Assembly: GCA_024401825.1 (NCBI GenBank)
Contig: JAKSKF010000013.1
Coordinates: 1-35,824, forward strand
Source: Bacteroidales bacterium
GTDB lineage: Bacteria; Bacteroidota; Bacteroidia; Bacteroidales; UBA932
Direction of reading: 5' to 3'
DNA length: 35,824 bases
Part shown: positions 7,545-15,010 of the stretch, piece by piece
How the letters are laid out: every line of letters starts with the position of its first letter
Numbering within the stretch: position 1 is the first letter of the stretch
Made by a program: the position numbers and the translations under genes
Notes under the pieces: generated by a model
Told to the model about the DNA's origin: nothing
The model's input: only the letters and a program-made list of their open reading frames with translations
Database searches by the model: none

Positions 7545-7888
7545 TTCTTTAGAAGTTCTTCTATGCGCTCGGCGTAGTCAAGGGTGGTGTCGAGCAGGAA
7601 ATATATGTCGGGAACTATGCGGAGCTGGCTGGCAACCTTGTGCCCCAGTTCCCCGCGGTACACGCGGATGTTCCCGTTGAGAATGTCCATTACGGCGGCG
7701 GATTTCTCGGAAGGAAAGATGCTTACGAACACCTTGGCTGAACTGAGGTCGGGGCTCACCCTGACCTCGCTCACCGTAACCATCGCCCCTCCGAAACTGG
7801 CCATACCCTTGCTGCGGATGATTTCGGCAAGGTCCCTCTGGAGCTCGCGCGCAACCTTGAGTTGTCTTGTGCTTGCGGCTTTTTCCAT
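7541..7888 (-). CDS. rbfA: 30S ribosome-binding factor A
   Basis: A 115-residue KH-like-fold protein that binds immature 30S subunits and assists 16S rRNA 5'-end maturation. Recognisable parts are RQLKVARELQRDLAEIIRS at the N-terminus, VTVSEVRVSPDLSSAKVFVS in the middle, and LRIVPDIYFLLDTTLDYAER near the end. The last of these is the strongest RbfA signature. It overlaps tyrS by one base (TAATG) and the permease gene by four, so the three form one minus-strand operon. Confidence 0.95.
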   Translation of the reverse strand: MEKAASTRQLKVARELQRDLAEIIRSKGMASFGGAMVTVSEVRVSPDLSSAKVFVSIFPSEKSAAVMDILNGNIRVYRGELGHKVASQLRIVPDIYFLLDTTLDYAERIEELLKK

Positions 7889-9177
7889 TATTTCACGATT
7901 ATGATGTAATAATCCTTCTTGCCTTTCTGCGCCAGGATGTATTTGCCGTCGATTATGTCGGATGAGCTCAGTTGGTAATTGATGTCGGTGAGCTTGTCCT
8001 TGTTGAGGCTGAATCCGTTGCCCTGAACCATTTTCCTGGCTTCTCCCTTGGAGGGGAAGATGCCGGTATGGACTGCCAGAGCGTCCAGAATCCCCACAGG
8101 CAGGGACGATGCCTCGATTTCGAAGGTGGGAACCCCGTCAAAAACGTCGAGGAAGGTTTTCTCGTCCAGCTTGCGGAGGTCTTCGGAAGTGGATTTGCCG
8201 AACAACATACGGGATGCCTCGAGCGCCTTCTGGTATTCCGCCTCGCCGTGCACCATCACCGTGACCTCCCGCGCCAGAAGTTTCTGCAAGGTCCTGAGTC
8301 CGGGGTCCTGACGGTGTTCTTCTATGGCGGCCTCTATGGTGGGGCGGTCCAGCATAGTGAAAATCTTTATGTATTTCTCCGCGTCGGTGTCGCTGACATT
8401 GAGCCAGAACTGATAGAACTGGTAGGGAGAGGTACGCTCAGGGTCAAGCCAGATGTTGCCTTTCTCCGTCTTTCCGAACTTGCCTCCGTCTGCCTTGGTG
8501 ATGAGAGGACAGGTCAGCGCGTAAGCCTCTCCTCCGTTCCTGCGGCGAATCATCTCCGTTCCTGTGGTGATGTTGCCCCACTGGTCCGCTCCTCCAAGCT
8601 GGAGCTTGACTCCGTAGTTCTCGTAAAGATACACGAAGTCGTAGCCCTGGAGAAGCTGGTAGGTGAATTCGGTGAAGGACATCCCTTCCCTGGACTCGGT
8701 GCTGAGACGCTTCTTGACGGAGTCCTTGGCCATCATATAGTTGACGGTTATCATCTTGCCGATGTCCCGGGTGAAATCTATGAAACTGTAGTCCTTCATC
8801 CAGTCGTAGTTGTTCACCAGCTCGGCCTTGTTGGGAGCGTCGCTGTCGAAATCGAGGAACCTGCCCAGCTGCGCCTTGATGCAGGAAACGTTGTGCTGCA
8901 GAGTCTCGTTGTCAAGCAGATTCCGCTCCTGACTTTTCATCGACGGGTCCCCAATCATTCCGGTTGCGCCGCCCACCAGCGCGAACGGCTTGTTGCCGCA
9001 GGCCTGGAAGTGCTTGAGTATCATTATGCTGACGAGATGCCCGATGTGCAGGGAGTCTCCCGTAGGGTCAATTCCCACATAAGCCGACATTGGGCCCTTA
9101 CTGAGTTCTTCTTCCGTTCCGGGCGTGATGTCGTGTATCATTCCGCGCCATTTGAGTTCTTCTACAAAATTTTTCAT
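7888..9177 (-). CDS. tyrS: Tyrosyl-tRNA synthetase
   Basis: A 429-residue class I aminoacyl-tRNA synthetase that charges tRNA-Tyr. The HIGH motif is at residues 44-47 ([10 protein letters not shown]), the tyrosine-binding segment includes QLLQGYDF and GGADQWGNI, and the KMSKS-equivalent is KFGKT at residues 233-237. A C-terminal S4-like RNA-binding domain (about 355-429) follows, as in the bacterial TyrS group. The N-terminal ATG at 9177 is 24 nt downstream of an exact TAAATTTG -7 element. Confidence 0.97.
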   Translation of the reverse strand: MKNFVEELKWRGMIHDITPGTEEELSKGPMSAYVGIDPTGDSLHIGHLVSIMILKHFQACGNKPFALVGGATGMIGDPSMKSQERNLLDNETLQHNVSCIKAQLGRFLDFDSDAPNKAELVNNYDWMKDYSFIDFTRDIGKMITVNYMMAKDSVKKRLSTESREGMSFTEFTYQLLQGYDFVYLYENYGVKLQLGGADQWGNITTGTEMIRRRNGGEAYALTCPLITKADGGKFGKTEKGNIWLDPERTSPYQFYQFWLNVSDTDAEKYIKIFTMLDRPTIEAAIEEHRQDPGLRTLQKLLAREVTVMVHGEAEYQKALEASRMLFGKSTSEDLRKLDEKTFLDVFDGVPTFEIEASSLPVGILDALAVHTGIFPSKGEARKMVQGNGFSLNKDKLTDINYQLSSSDIIDGKYILAQKGKKDYYIIIVK

Positions 9178-9200
9178 TGTCGCTCCGATTATAAATCTTA

Positions 9201-9208
9201 CAAATTTA
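9201..9208 (-). promoter_or_regulatory. -7 element (TAAATTTG) for tyrS operon
   Basis: An exact TAnnTTTG match on the minus strand, 23 nt before the tyrS start codon. No TTG is found at the expected -33 spacing. Confidence 0.55.
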
Positions 9209-9231
9209 GGAAAAATCTTTTACGGATTTTG

Positions 9232-9239
9232 TAACTTTG
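9232..9239 (+). promoter_or_regulatory. -7 element (TAACTTTG) for tpiA
   Basis: An exact TAnnTTTG match, 35 nt before the tpiA start codon, divergent from the tyrS promoter. The -33 region has only a TTTAG-like match. Confidence 0.6.
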
Positions 9240-9274
9240 TATGCTTTTGAAAAAACCTGATAAATTATATCGAT

Positions 9275-10036
9275 ATGAGAAAGAAAATTGTTGCAGGAAA
9301 CTGGAAAATGAACACCGTCAAGGAGCAGGGCGTTGAACTTGCAAAGGCGGTTGCGGCAAAGGCGGGCGAAGCCCCCGCAAACGTAGGACTCATAATAGCT
9401 CCTCCCTTCACGCATCTTTGCTGTGTGGCAAAGGCGGTGGAAGGAACAAAAATCGCTGTCGCCGCGCAGAATTGCGCCGACCACACGAGCGGAGCGTACA
9501 CCGGAGAGGTTTCGGCCGCTATGATAAAGGCTGTCGGATGCTCCTGGACCATACTCGGCCACTCTGAGCGCCGTCAGTATTACGGCGAGACCGACGAGAA
9601 GCTCGTGGAGAAGACCAAACTCGCGCTCGCTGAAGGACTCGGCGTCATTCTCTGTGTGGGTGAGAACCTCGAACAGAGGGAGGCGGGCGAGCATTTTGCA
9701 GTCTGCGAGTCTCAGATAAAGAATGTGCTCTTCAACTTCAGTGCTGATGATATGGCCAGGATAATCGTGGCTTATGAGCCCGTCTGGGCCATCGGAACCG
9801 GCAAGACCGCCACGGCAGAGCAGGCCGAGGAAATCCACGCCCACATCCGCAAGACTCTTGCGGGCAAGTTCGGCGCCAAGGTCGCTGAAGACACCACCAT
9901 ACTCTATGGCGGAAGCTGCAAGCCTTCAAACGCGGCTGAACTCTTTGCCCAGAAGGATATCGACGGCGGACTGATTGGCGGCGCGGCTCTCAAGGCCGAC
10001 GACTTCATAGCCATAGCCAAGGCCTTCGAAGCATAG
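9275..10036 (+). CDS. tpiA: Triosephosphate isomerase
   Basis: A 253-residue TIM-barrel enzyme interconverting dihydroxyacetone phosphate and glyceraldehyde 3-phosphate in glycolysis and gluconeogenesis. Catalytic motifs are all present: AGNWKMN with the active-site Lys near residue 11, LGHSERR with the electrophilic His near residue 97, and [15 protein letters not shown] with the catalytic Glu and flexible loop 6. The phosphate-binding tails YGGSCKP and GLIGGAAL are intact. It is monocistronic with its own promoter and meets the GH28-like gene tail to tail with 18 bp between; no clear terminator was seen there. Confidence 0.98.
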   Translation: MRKKIVAGNWKMNTVKEQGVELAKAVAAKAGEAPANVGLIIAPPFTHLCCVAKAVEGTKIAVAAQNCADHTSGAYTGEVSAAMIKAVGCSWTILGHSERRQYYGETDEKLVEKTKLALAEGLGVILCVGENLEQREAGEHFAVCESQIKNVLFNFSADDMARIIVAYEPVWAIGTGKTATAEQAEEIHAHIRKTLAGKFGAKVAEDTTILYGGSCKPSNAAELFAQKDIDGGLIGGAALKADDFIAIAKAFEA

Positions 10037-10054
10037 AGTCGGGAAGAGCGGGGA

Positions 10055-11191
10055 TTACCTGTTCACCGTCACATTCTGCAGCGTAATGCTGTCGAAACAT
10101 CTGCCCCTGTGATTGACGACAGGGGCAGTTCTGTCATAGATTCCGCTGGCCTTGACATTTTTGACGGTCAGGTCCTTCGCGCTGTTGTCGTCACCCATAC
10201 TGACCCCTATGAGGCCGAGGGTGTTTATGACGGTGCAGTCCATGAACCTTATGCCTTTCATCACTCCGGGCGCCGCTCCCCATCCGCCGGGTTCGAAGAT
10301 GGCCGCGTACATCATATTGGTACGGCGCTTCTCTCCGCTTGTGCGGTGAGGATATCGGCCGGGGCCTTCGAACCTGCAGCCGTGAATGTAAACGTCCTCC
10401 GACGGCATTATCATCCTTATGCCGTTGCAGGATGAATTCACAAAGCATTTCCTAATTTCCATACCCGTCCAGTAGCCGCCTGCGATACTGTCGTCACCGG
10501 TTTCGAACCGGCAGTTGTCAATCAGCACGTTGATGCCGCCGCGGATATGGATTCCGTCCCAGCCCTCGCTGATACTTACGTTGCGGAACACTGCGTTCTC
10601 AAGGGCATATCCCATAAATGCGTAGTTGGCGGCGCAGGTGATTGTGATGCCCTCCAGACGGACATTCCGACAGTCTCCGAACACAATGGCGTGAGGCCCG
10701 CGCATATGTTCCTCTCCCAGAGGGTCGAAGACGTGCCGTCCGTTGATTGTGCCCCCTCCGGTAATCGCCACGTTCTCCACGCTGTTTGCAATGATGAGGG
10801 CACGGTTCCACCGCTCGTCCCTGGAGTTGTTCTGGTTGACGGTCCCGTCCCCGCTGTCGTACTTTGACATATCCCGCAGGGGAGCGAAGTGGTCGTATTC
10901 TTCCGGGTTCTCCCATCCTGCGATTTCGGAGCCGTCGCAGAGCCTGAGTTCCACATTGTCCAGAAGATGTATGGTCTTGCAGAGGAAAGTTCCGGCGGGT
11001 ACCGTCACTACCCCCTTGACCTTGCTGCAGGCCTCGATTGCCTTGTTGAAGGCTTCCGTGCAGTCGCTTGTTCCGTCGCCCTTGGCTCCGAAGTCAAGCA
11101 CGTTGAACTCCTTTGCCCGATTGCCGGCGAATGCCGGGATTGCACATAAAGCCGCGAGCGCGAATGAGGTGATTCTGATTCCGAGTTTCAT
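10055..11191 (-). CDS. Secreted GH28-like right-handed beta-helix protein
   Basis: A 378-residue protein with a signal peptide (residues about 1-22, cleavage after AFA) and the pectate-lyase-superfamily opening FNVLDFGAKGDGTSDCTEAF. Helix rungs follow to the end. Of the GH28 (polygalacturonase) active site, the Asp of the NTD motif is kept (WDGIHIRGG, D212) and so is the Asp pair (TGDDSIAG, D233-D234). The GHG histidine position reads CNG (residues 255-257), and no clear RIK triad is seen. It may therefore be an exo-acting or atypical GH28-like glycosidase on a pectin-type substrate, or a binding protein. It is the last gene of a minus-strand unit, 29 nt after the small lipoprotein gene, which follows the M6 peptidase gene. 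No SusC/SusD pair is nearby. Confidence 0.82.
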   Translation of the reverse strand: MKLGIRITSFALAALCAIPAFAGNRAKEFNVLDFGAKGDGTSDCTEAFNKAIEACSKVKGVVTVPAGTFLCKTIHLLDNVELRLCDGSEIAGWENPEEYDHFAPLRDMSKYDSGDGTVNQNNSRDERWNRALIIANSVENVAITGGGTINGRHVFDPLGEEHMRGPHAIVFGDCRNVRLEGITITCAANYAFMGYALENAVFRNVSISEGWDGIHIRGGINVLIDNCRFETGDDSIAGGYWTGMEIRKCFVNSSCNGIRMIMPSEDVYIHGCRFEGPGRYPHRTSGEKRRTNMMYAAIFEPGGWGAAPGVMKGIRFMDCTVINTLGLIGVSMGDDNSAKDLTVKNVKASGIYDRTAPVVNHRGRCFDSITLQNVTVNR

Positions 11192-11220
11192 ACTTGAAGT
11201 GTTTGGAAATTGGTTGAACG

Positions 11221-11631
11221 TCAGCGCAGAATCCTCAGGCTGACTTCAATGTTCAGCCCCCGGTTCCACAACCATATTTTATCATCGTCTGTCTTGCAGA
11301 CCGTGAAAGTAACTTTTTCTCTTGATTTCAGGCTCGACCCCGATGTCCATCGCAGGTCCGCCAGCACACTTTCTCCTTCGCCGCCGGGAATCCTGTCCAG
11401 GGTGACGGTGAAATACCTGGTCCCGTCATCTGCGGTCACGCAGAACTTTCTGTCGGAGGGACTGTAACTGAGCTGGCAGTCGGCGGGGGAGTACTCCAGG
11501 ACTTTTCTCCCCGCTATCTTGAGTTCGGGCTCGTTGAGGTTCAGGAATGCATCGTCCGGCGTCTCCCTGATGCAGGAACAGAGGATAACCACGGCCGGAA
11601 GCAGGCAATGTATGATGCGCCGTACTGTCAT
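11221..11631 (-). CDS. Small putative lipoprotein, function unknown
   Basis: A 136-residue protein with a short hydrophobic leader ending in a lipobox-like LCSC (Cys at residue 20). It would be lipid-anchored at the cell envelope. The mature part is predicted beta-rich (for example FCVTADDGTRYFTVTLDRI and KVTFTVCKTDDDKIWLW). I do not recognise a named family. It overlaps the upstream M6 peptidase gene by 4 nt, so the two are translationally coupled and may act together at the surface. It may be an inhibitor, chaperone or anchor for the peptidase, but nothing in the sequence decides this. Confidence 0.75.
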   Translation of the reverse strand: MTVRRIIHCLLPAVVILCSCIRETPDDAFLNLNEPELKIAGRKVLEYSPADCQLSYSPSDRKFCVTADDGTRYFTVTLDRIPGGEGESVLADLRWTSGSSLKSREKVTFTVCKTDDDKIWLWNRGLNIEVSLRILR

Positions 11632-13196
11632 TTCACACGGATTTCCTTAATAATCACCATCGTCCCTCCGTCCGGGGTGTGGACGACGGCCTTGAGGGTG
11701 AAACTTCTGTCAAGCAGGATTCTGCCGTCCGAATCGGGGCTTGTGGGAACGTCGTCAGCATACCACCGGACCTCCGAATCCCCGACGTTGTCCACCTTAA
11801 GGGGTACGCGGCTTCCTATTTTCAGGAAACCTCCTTCGGCGGCGGGGAAACTCCCGGTATTTATGTGAGGTACGTCACCGGAATCCTCTTCGGGAGCGTG
11901 GTGCCTGATTTGGAATGATACTTCCGATGCCGGTGTCTCCCGTATGTCTGTCAGGGAAAGCAGGGCGCTCTTTCCGTCCCAGCGGCGCAAGGCCGGCTCT
12001 GTCCGGGGCCCTAGTTCCGACGACCCCTCGGGGAAGAACAGAAAGGGAATTGTGGCGGAGTCCAACTTGGAATACCGCCATATCCTGTCATTGGCGGCGC
12101 AGGCTTCCATAAGGTCTGCGCACTGGTGCGAAGGATAGCCGTTCACAAGGTTGTGCTCCCATCTCGAAAGCGCGCTGATAGGTCTCCCGGCAATCTCCCC
12201 GCATTCGTTTTCAGACTTGTCGATATGGTAAACCAGGAGGCCGTGTCCTCCGATATATTCATCCCAGAGCGTCGCGTCCCTGTATTCGGCCAGGAAGTAC
12301 TCCCCGGGATTCCCGGATTCGAGCCTGAGCCATACGCCTTCCCTGACCGGGCGGAGCACTGTCCTTCCTGCCGTTGTCTCCACGGGGGAGCCCAGGGAAA
12401 GGATTTCCCTTTCGATGGCGTTCAGATTGGGCGGAGTGTGCCCGCTGTTGTTGAGAAAACCCTTGTCCATAATGGACGTGGTGCCCCAAAGTCCGGCGGA
12501 ATAATAGGCCTGCGTGTCGGAGAATCCGGTGTCGTAGAAATCCGGAAGCCCGAAGGTGTGCAGGAGTTCGTGACAGAACCTGCCTATTCCGGCCAGTCTG
12601 GGTTTATCTTCAAGCGGAGGACCGAGCTCGGAGGCACAGCAGTACAGGTCGATGGTGATGCCGTCCACCTTGAAGGAGCCGCGATTCTCGGACAGACGGT
12701 AGGAATGGGACCACAGACATTCGGGTTCCCCTCCGTCAGACTCGTCCCTGCCTGCATAGATGAAAATCAGGTGGTCGAGCTTGCCGTCGGAGTCATTGTC
12801 GTAAAGGGTGAAGTCCAGACTGTCCTTCAGGGCCGTGCATGCATCTGTCACCATTGCGCCGGGGTTTACATCGGTCCCGTCAGCGGCATTGGCTCCGTAG
12901 TGGGAACGCTCACGGGGGAGGGTGACAACGGGGGCGAGGTCGAAGATGAAATCCGTCTCAGGACCGAACTGGTCTGAGAAATATTTTCTGACGCTGCCGC
13001 AGGCTCCTTCCACGTTGAAGTCATCCGAATTCAGGAACTGAACCAGAGTGTCACGGGAATAGGTGAACCCGAGGTTTGAGAATTCAACGGGAACAACCAG
13101 TACCCGCGTGACGGAAGTCCCGCTTTCTTCAGCGGCATAGCACAATGCCGCCAATGCCAGTAATAGGGCCGATACTGTTTTCCCTGCTGATTTCAT
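11628..13196 (-). CDS. Secreted M6-type (immune inhibitor A-like) metallopeptidase
   Basis: 522 residues from the ATG at 13196, which gives a clean signal peptide (MKSAGKTVSALLLALAALCY); an in-frame ATG 54 nt upstream would bury it. The zinc motif is HELLHTFGLPD, with H209, E210, H213 and D219, the HExxHxxGxxD pattern of M6 peptidases. A DNDSDGKLD run (about residues 133-141) looks like a calcium-binding loop. The C-terminal 90 residues form a beta-rich, PKD/Ig-like tail ending in TMVIIKEIRVK, with no type IX sorting signature recognised. M6 enzymes are secreted zinc endopeptidases that cleave host or matrix proteins. It heads an operon with a lipoprotein and a GH28-like gene, behind a leader with several repeats. 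Confidence 0.9.
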   Translation of the reverse strand: MKSAGKTVSALLLALAALCYAAEESGTSVTRVLVVPVEFSNLGFTYSRDTLVQFLNSDDFNVEGACGSVRKYFSDQFGPETDFIFDLAPVVTLPRERSHYGANAADGTDVNPGAMVTDACTALKDSLDFTLYDNDSDGKLDHLIFIYAGRDESDGGEPECLWSHSYRLSENRGSFKVDGITIDLYCCASELGPPLEDKPRLAGIGRFCHELLHTFGLPDFYDTGFSDTQAYYSAGLWGTTSIMDKGFLNNSGHTPPNLNAIEREILSLGSPVETTAGRTVLRPVREGVWLRLESGNPGEYFLAEYRDATLWDEYIGGHGLLVYHIDKSENECGEIAGRPISALSRWEHNLVNGYPSHQCADLMEACAANDRIWRYSKLDSATIPFLFFPEGSSELGPRTEPALRRWDGKSALLSLTDIRETPASEVSFQIRHHAPEEDSGDVPHINTGSFPAAEGGFLKIGSRVPLKVDNVGDSEVRWYADDVPTSPDSDGRILLDRSFTLKAVVHTPDGGTMVIIKEIRVK

Positions 13197-13309
13197 ACAT
13201 ACGCGGGCGCCCCTTAGTCCAGCCCGACTTCGGGAGTAAAGGCCTCGCACACGCGTGTGGGCACGCGGACGCCCGGATACAAATATATGTAAAATGGGTA
13301 AAAAAGCAA
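13197..13309 (-). promoter_or_regulatory. Promoter and repeat-rich leader of the M6 peptidase operon
   Basis: On the minus strand, TTG (13309-13307), a 19-bp spacer and TATATTTG (13287-13280) match the Bacteroidetes promoter exactly. Transcription would start near 13274, leaving a leader of about 75 nt. The leader holds a 12-bp palindrome CACACGCGTGTG (13248-13259), a hairpin CCCGA-CT-TCGGG (13223-13234), an 8-bp palindrome GGGCGCCC (13205-13212), and an 11-of-12 direct repeat (ACGCGGGCGCCC at 13201-13212, ACGCGGACGCCC at 13263-13274). The structure suggests control at the RNA or operator level; the signal is unknown. Confidence 0.6.
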
Positions 13310-13332
13310 AGGGCCGATAGCCTCACGGCCCT
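13310..13332 (-). terminator. Probable terminator downstream of the histone-like gene
   Basis: The stem AGGGCCG (13310-13316) with CGGCCCT (13326-13332) and a 9-nt loop is followed on the minus strand by TTTGCTTTTTT. It lies between the histone-like gene and the M6 operon and would stop transcription of the former. Its T-rich tail carries the -33 TTG of the M6 promoter. Confidence 0.6.
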
Positions 13333-13423
13333 CGACCCTTAGACGTGTACTAAAACCTAAACCTGATATATAGATGCAGGTGGTTTCAGAAACGTTGCAT
13401 CAAAGTGAAATAATTTTTATTAT

Positions 13424-13597
13424 TTACTTGGTTGCTGCTACAGAAGCCTTGCGGAACTCCTTGAGGTCCTTCATAAGCTCGAGAGCTGCCTTGCGGGCGC
13501 GAGCGCCAGCAGCCTTGTTTCCCTTAACAACCTGAGCTTCGGCATTTGCCTTGAAGATCTCGATGTTGGCGTTGATCTTAGTTACAAGTTCTTTCAT
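13424..13597 (-). CDS. Histone H1-like nucleoid protein
   Basis: A 57-residue, lysine- and alanine-rich protein starting MKELVTKINANIEIFKANAE and ending ASVAATK. The central GNKAAGARARKAALELMKDL segment matches the small histone H1/Hc1-like proteins found throughout Bacteroidetes, which are expected to bind DNA and compact the nucleoid. It is basic, lacks cysteine and is predicted all-helical. It has its own promoter (TTG 13680-13678, 19 bp, ATATATTG 13658-13651) with a leader of nearly 50 nt, and an A+T-rich surrounding. Confidence 0.9.
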   Translation of the reverse strand: MKELVTKINANIEIFKANAEAQVVKGNKAAGARARKAALELMKDLKEFRKASVAATK

Positions 13598-13650
13598 GAT
13601 TTTAATATATTAAAATGTTTATAAAAGGTGTTCACACATACAAACGCTTG

Positions 13651-13680
13651 CAATATATAAAAGAAAAATATATTTAGCAA
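13651..13680 (-). promoter_or_regulatory. Probable promoter of the histone-like gene
   Basis: On the minus strand, TTG at 13680-13678, a 19-bp spacer and ATATATTG at 13658-13651. The -7 box is imperfect but the spacing is exact. The gene starts at 13597. Confidence 0.45.
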
Positions 13681-13702
13681 CGAATTTGTTAAAAAAGTGC
13701 AT

Positions 13703-14299
13703 TTATTGTTCATTTTCAACACTTTTCGCTTTTGAATTGACCAGGTTCATCGCCCGGTCGGCTCCTTCGAACGCCCAGATGCGGATTCCTTCTATTGCCT
13801 TTTCACACAGTTGCGGGACCTTGGATTTCTCCTCTTCGCTCAACTCTCCTGTCACGTATCCTGCCTGTTCGCCTCTGATGAAATCGTTGCCTATCCCTAT
13901 CCTGACCCTGGAATATTCGGTGGTCCCAATCATTTCGTTGATGTTTTTCAGTCCGTTGTGCCCGCCGTCGCTTCCTTTCTTCCTCATCCGAATGCTTCCG
14001 AATGGGAGGTTGAGGTCGTCGCAGACAATCATCAGACTTTCTTCCGTCACCGGAAGCCTGCTCATCCAGTAGCGCACGGCATTCCCGCTCAGGTTCATAT
14101 AGGTCGAAGGCTTGAGGAGATAGAATTCCCTTCCCTTGACGTTCAGCACGGCCAGGTCACCGTAGCGTCGGGTCTCAAAAACGGCATTGGACGCCTGGGC
14201 CCAGGCATCCAATACCATAAATCCGAGATTGTGTCTGGTCAAAGCATATTCGGGCCCTATGTTGCCCAGCCCCACTATGAGGTAGCTTTTCCCGGACAT
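13703..14299 (-). CDS. pth: Peptidyl-tRNA hydrolase
   Basis: A 198-residue enzyme that releases tRNA from peptidyl-tRNAs dropped by the ribosome. Diagnostic motifs are LIVGLGNIGPEYALTRHNLGF, with the catalytic His at residue 23 and Asn at 13, KPSTYMNLSG with Asn at 69, and VCDDLNLPFG with Asp near 94-95. GSDGGHNGLKNI and the RVRIGIG block complete the family pattern. It follows rplY by 11 nt, a pairing common in bacteria, and is probably transcribed from the rplY promoter. Confidence 0.96.
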   Translation of the reverse strand: MSGKSYLIVGLGNIGPEYALTRHNLGFMVLDAWAQASNAVFETRRYGDLAVLNVKGREFYLLKPSTYMNLSGNAVRYWMSRLPVTEESLMIVCDDLNLPFGSIRMRKKGSDGGHNGLKNINEMIGTTEYSRVRIGIGNDFIRGEQAGYVTGELSEEEKSKVPQLCEKAIEGIRIWAFEGADRAMNLVNSKAKSVENEQ

Positions 14300-14310
14300 T
14301 GTGACAGTGC

Positions 14311-14892
14311 TTATTCAGCGCTTTCCTCAGTTTCGGTTGCGACTGAGTTGCGTGTTGACTGAACTCCGCAGATGACCGTATCCTTGTCGCTGACGATGGT
14401 GATTCCGTCCACCTTGACGTCAGAGGCCTTGATTTTCTTGTCCAGGCCGAGTTTGGTGATATCGATGGGGAGCGTGTCGGGAAGCTTGTCCATAACCGCG
14501 CTGATTTTGAGCTTGCGCGCATTCTGGAAGAACTTGCCGCCCTGCTGTACGCCGACTGCGTGTCCTGTGATGACCACGGGAACGTCAATCTTGATGGGCT
14601 TCTTCTCGTCAACTGCGAGGAAATCGATGTGCAGGCAGTTGTCCTTTACGGGATGGAACTGGAGTTCGTGAAGAACTGCGAAGAATTTCTTGCCTTCGAG
14701 GTCTATGTCAACAATGAAGGACATAGGTGTGTAGAGAAGTCCCTTGACGTCTTTCTCGCTGACTGTGAAAAGAATGTTCTCGGTTTTGTTTCCGTAGAGG
14801 TTGCAGGGGATGAGACCCTGTTTGCGGAAGGCTTTGATGACAGCCTTGTTGCCGACCTTCCTGGTCTGGCCTTTCAATTCGAAATGTTGCAT
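14311..14892 (-). CDS. rplY: 50S ribosomal protein L25 (CTC/TL5 form)
   Basis: A 193-residue L25 of the long form. An N-terminal 5S-rRNA-binding domain (FELKGQTRKVGNKAVIKAFR through about residue 90) is followed by a C-terminal TL5/CTC beta domain (about 95-180). The tail is acidic. It binds 5S rRNA in the large subunit's central protuberance; the long form is also known as general stress protein CTC. Upstream lies an exact TTG-19 bp-TATATTTG promoter and a leader of about 80 nt with two hairpins. pth follows in the same operon. Confidence 0.94.
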   Translation of the reverse strand: MQHFELKGQTRKVGNKAVIKAFRKQGLIPCNLYGNKTENILFTVSEKDVKGLLYTPMSFIVDIDLEGKKFFAVLHELQFHPVKDNCLHIDFLAVDEKKPIKIDVPVVITGHAVGVQQGGKFFQNARKLKISAVMDKLPDTLPIDITKLGLDKKIKASDVKVDGITIVSDKDTVICGVQSTRNSVATETEESAE

Positions 14893-15008
14893 TTTTCTGT
14901 CGTTAAAATGTGTTACTCAAGTTTGGGCGAGCCAAACTCCCATTGCACCAAAACCCGTCGGGTTTTAAAATGCGAGCGCAAATATAGTCAAAATATGTTG
15001 ATTGCCAA
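14893..15008 (-). promoter_or_regulatory. Promoter and two-hairpin leader of rplY-pth
   Basis: On the minus strand, TTG (15008-15006), a 19-bp spacer and TATATTTG (14986-14979) fit the consensus exactly. The predicted leader runs from about 14973 to 14893. It contains AAAACCC-GTC-GGGTTTT (14950-14966; its minus-strand descending arm is T-rich like a terminator) and AGTTTGG-GCGAG-CCAAACT (14920-14938). This layout would suit attenuation or autogenous control by L25, which is inference. Confidence 0.6.
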
Positions 15009-15010
15009 CA

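Noticed and set aside
7972-9234. A 420-codon open frame on the plus strand opposite tyrS
   Set aside because: It is the antisense shadow of a conserved tyrS with all catalytic motifs, and its translation shows no recognisable domain.
12126-12977. A 283-codon plus-strand frame opposite the M6 peptidase gene
   Set aside because: Explained by codon bias on the opposite strand; the minus frame has a signal peptide and an intact zinc motif.
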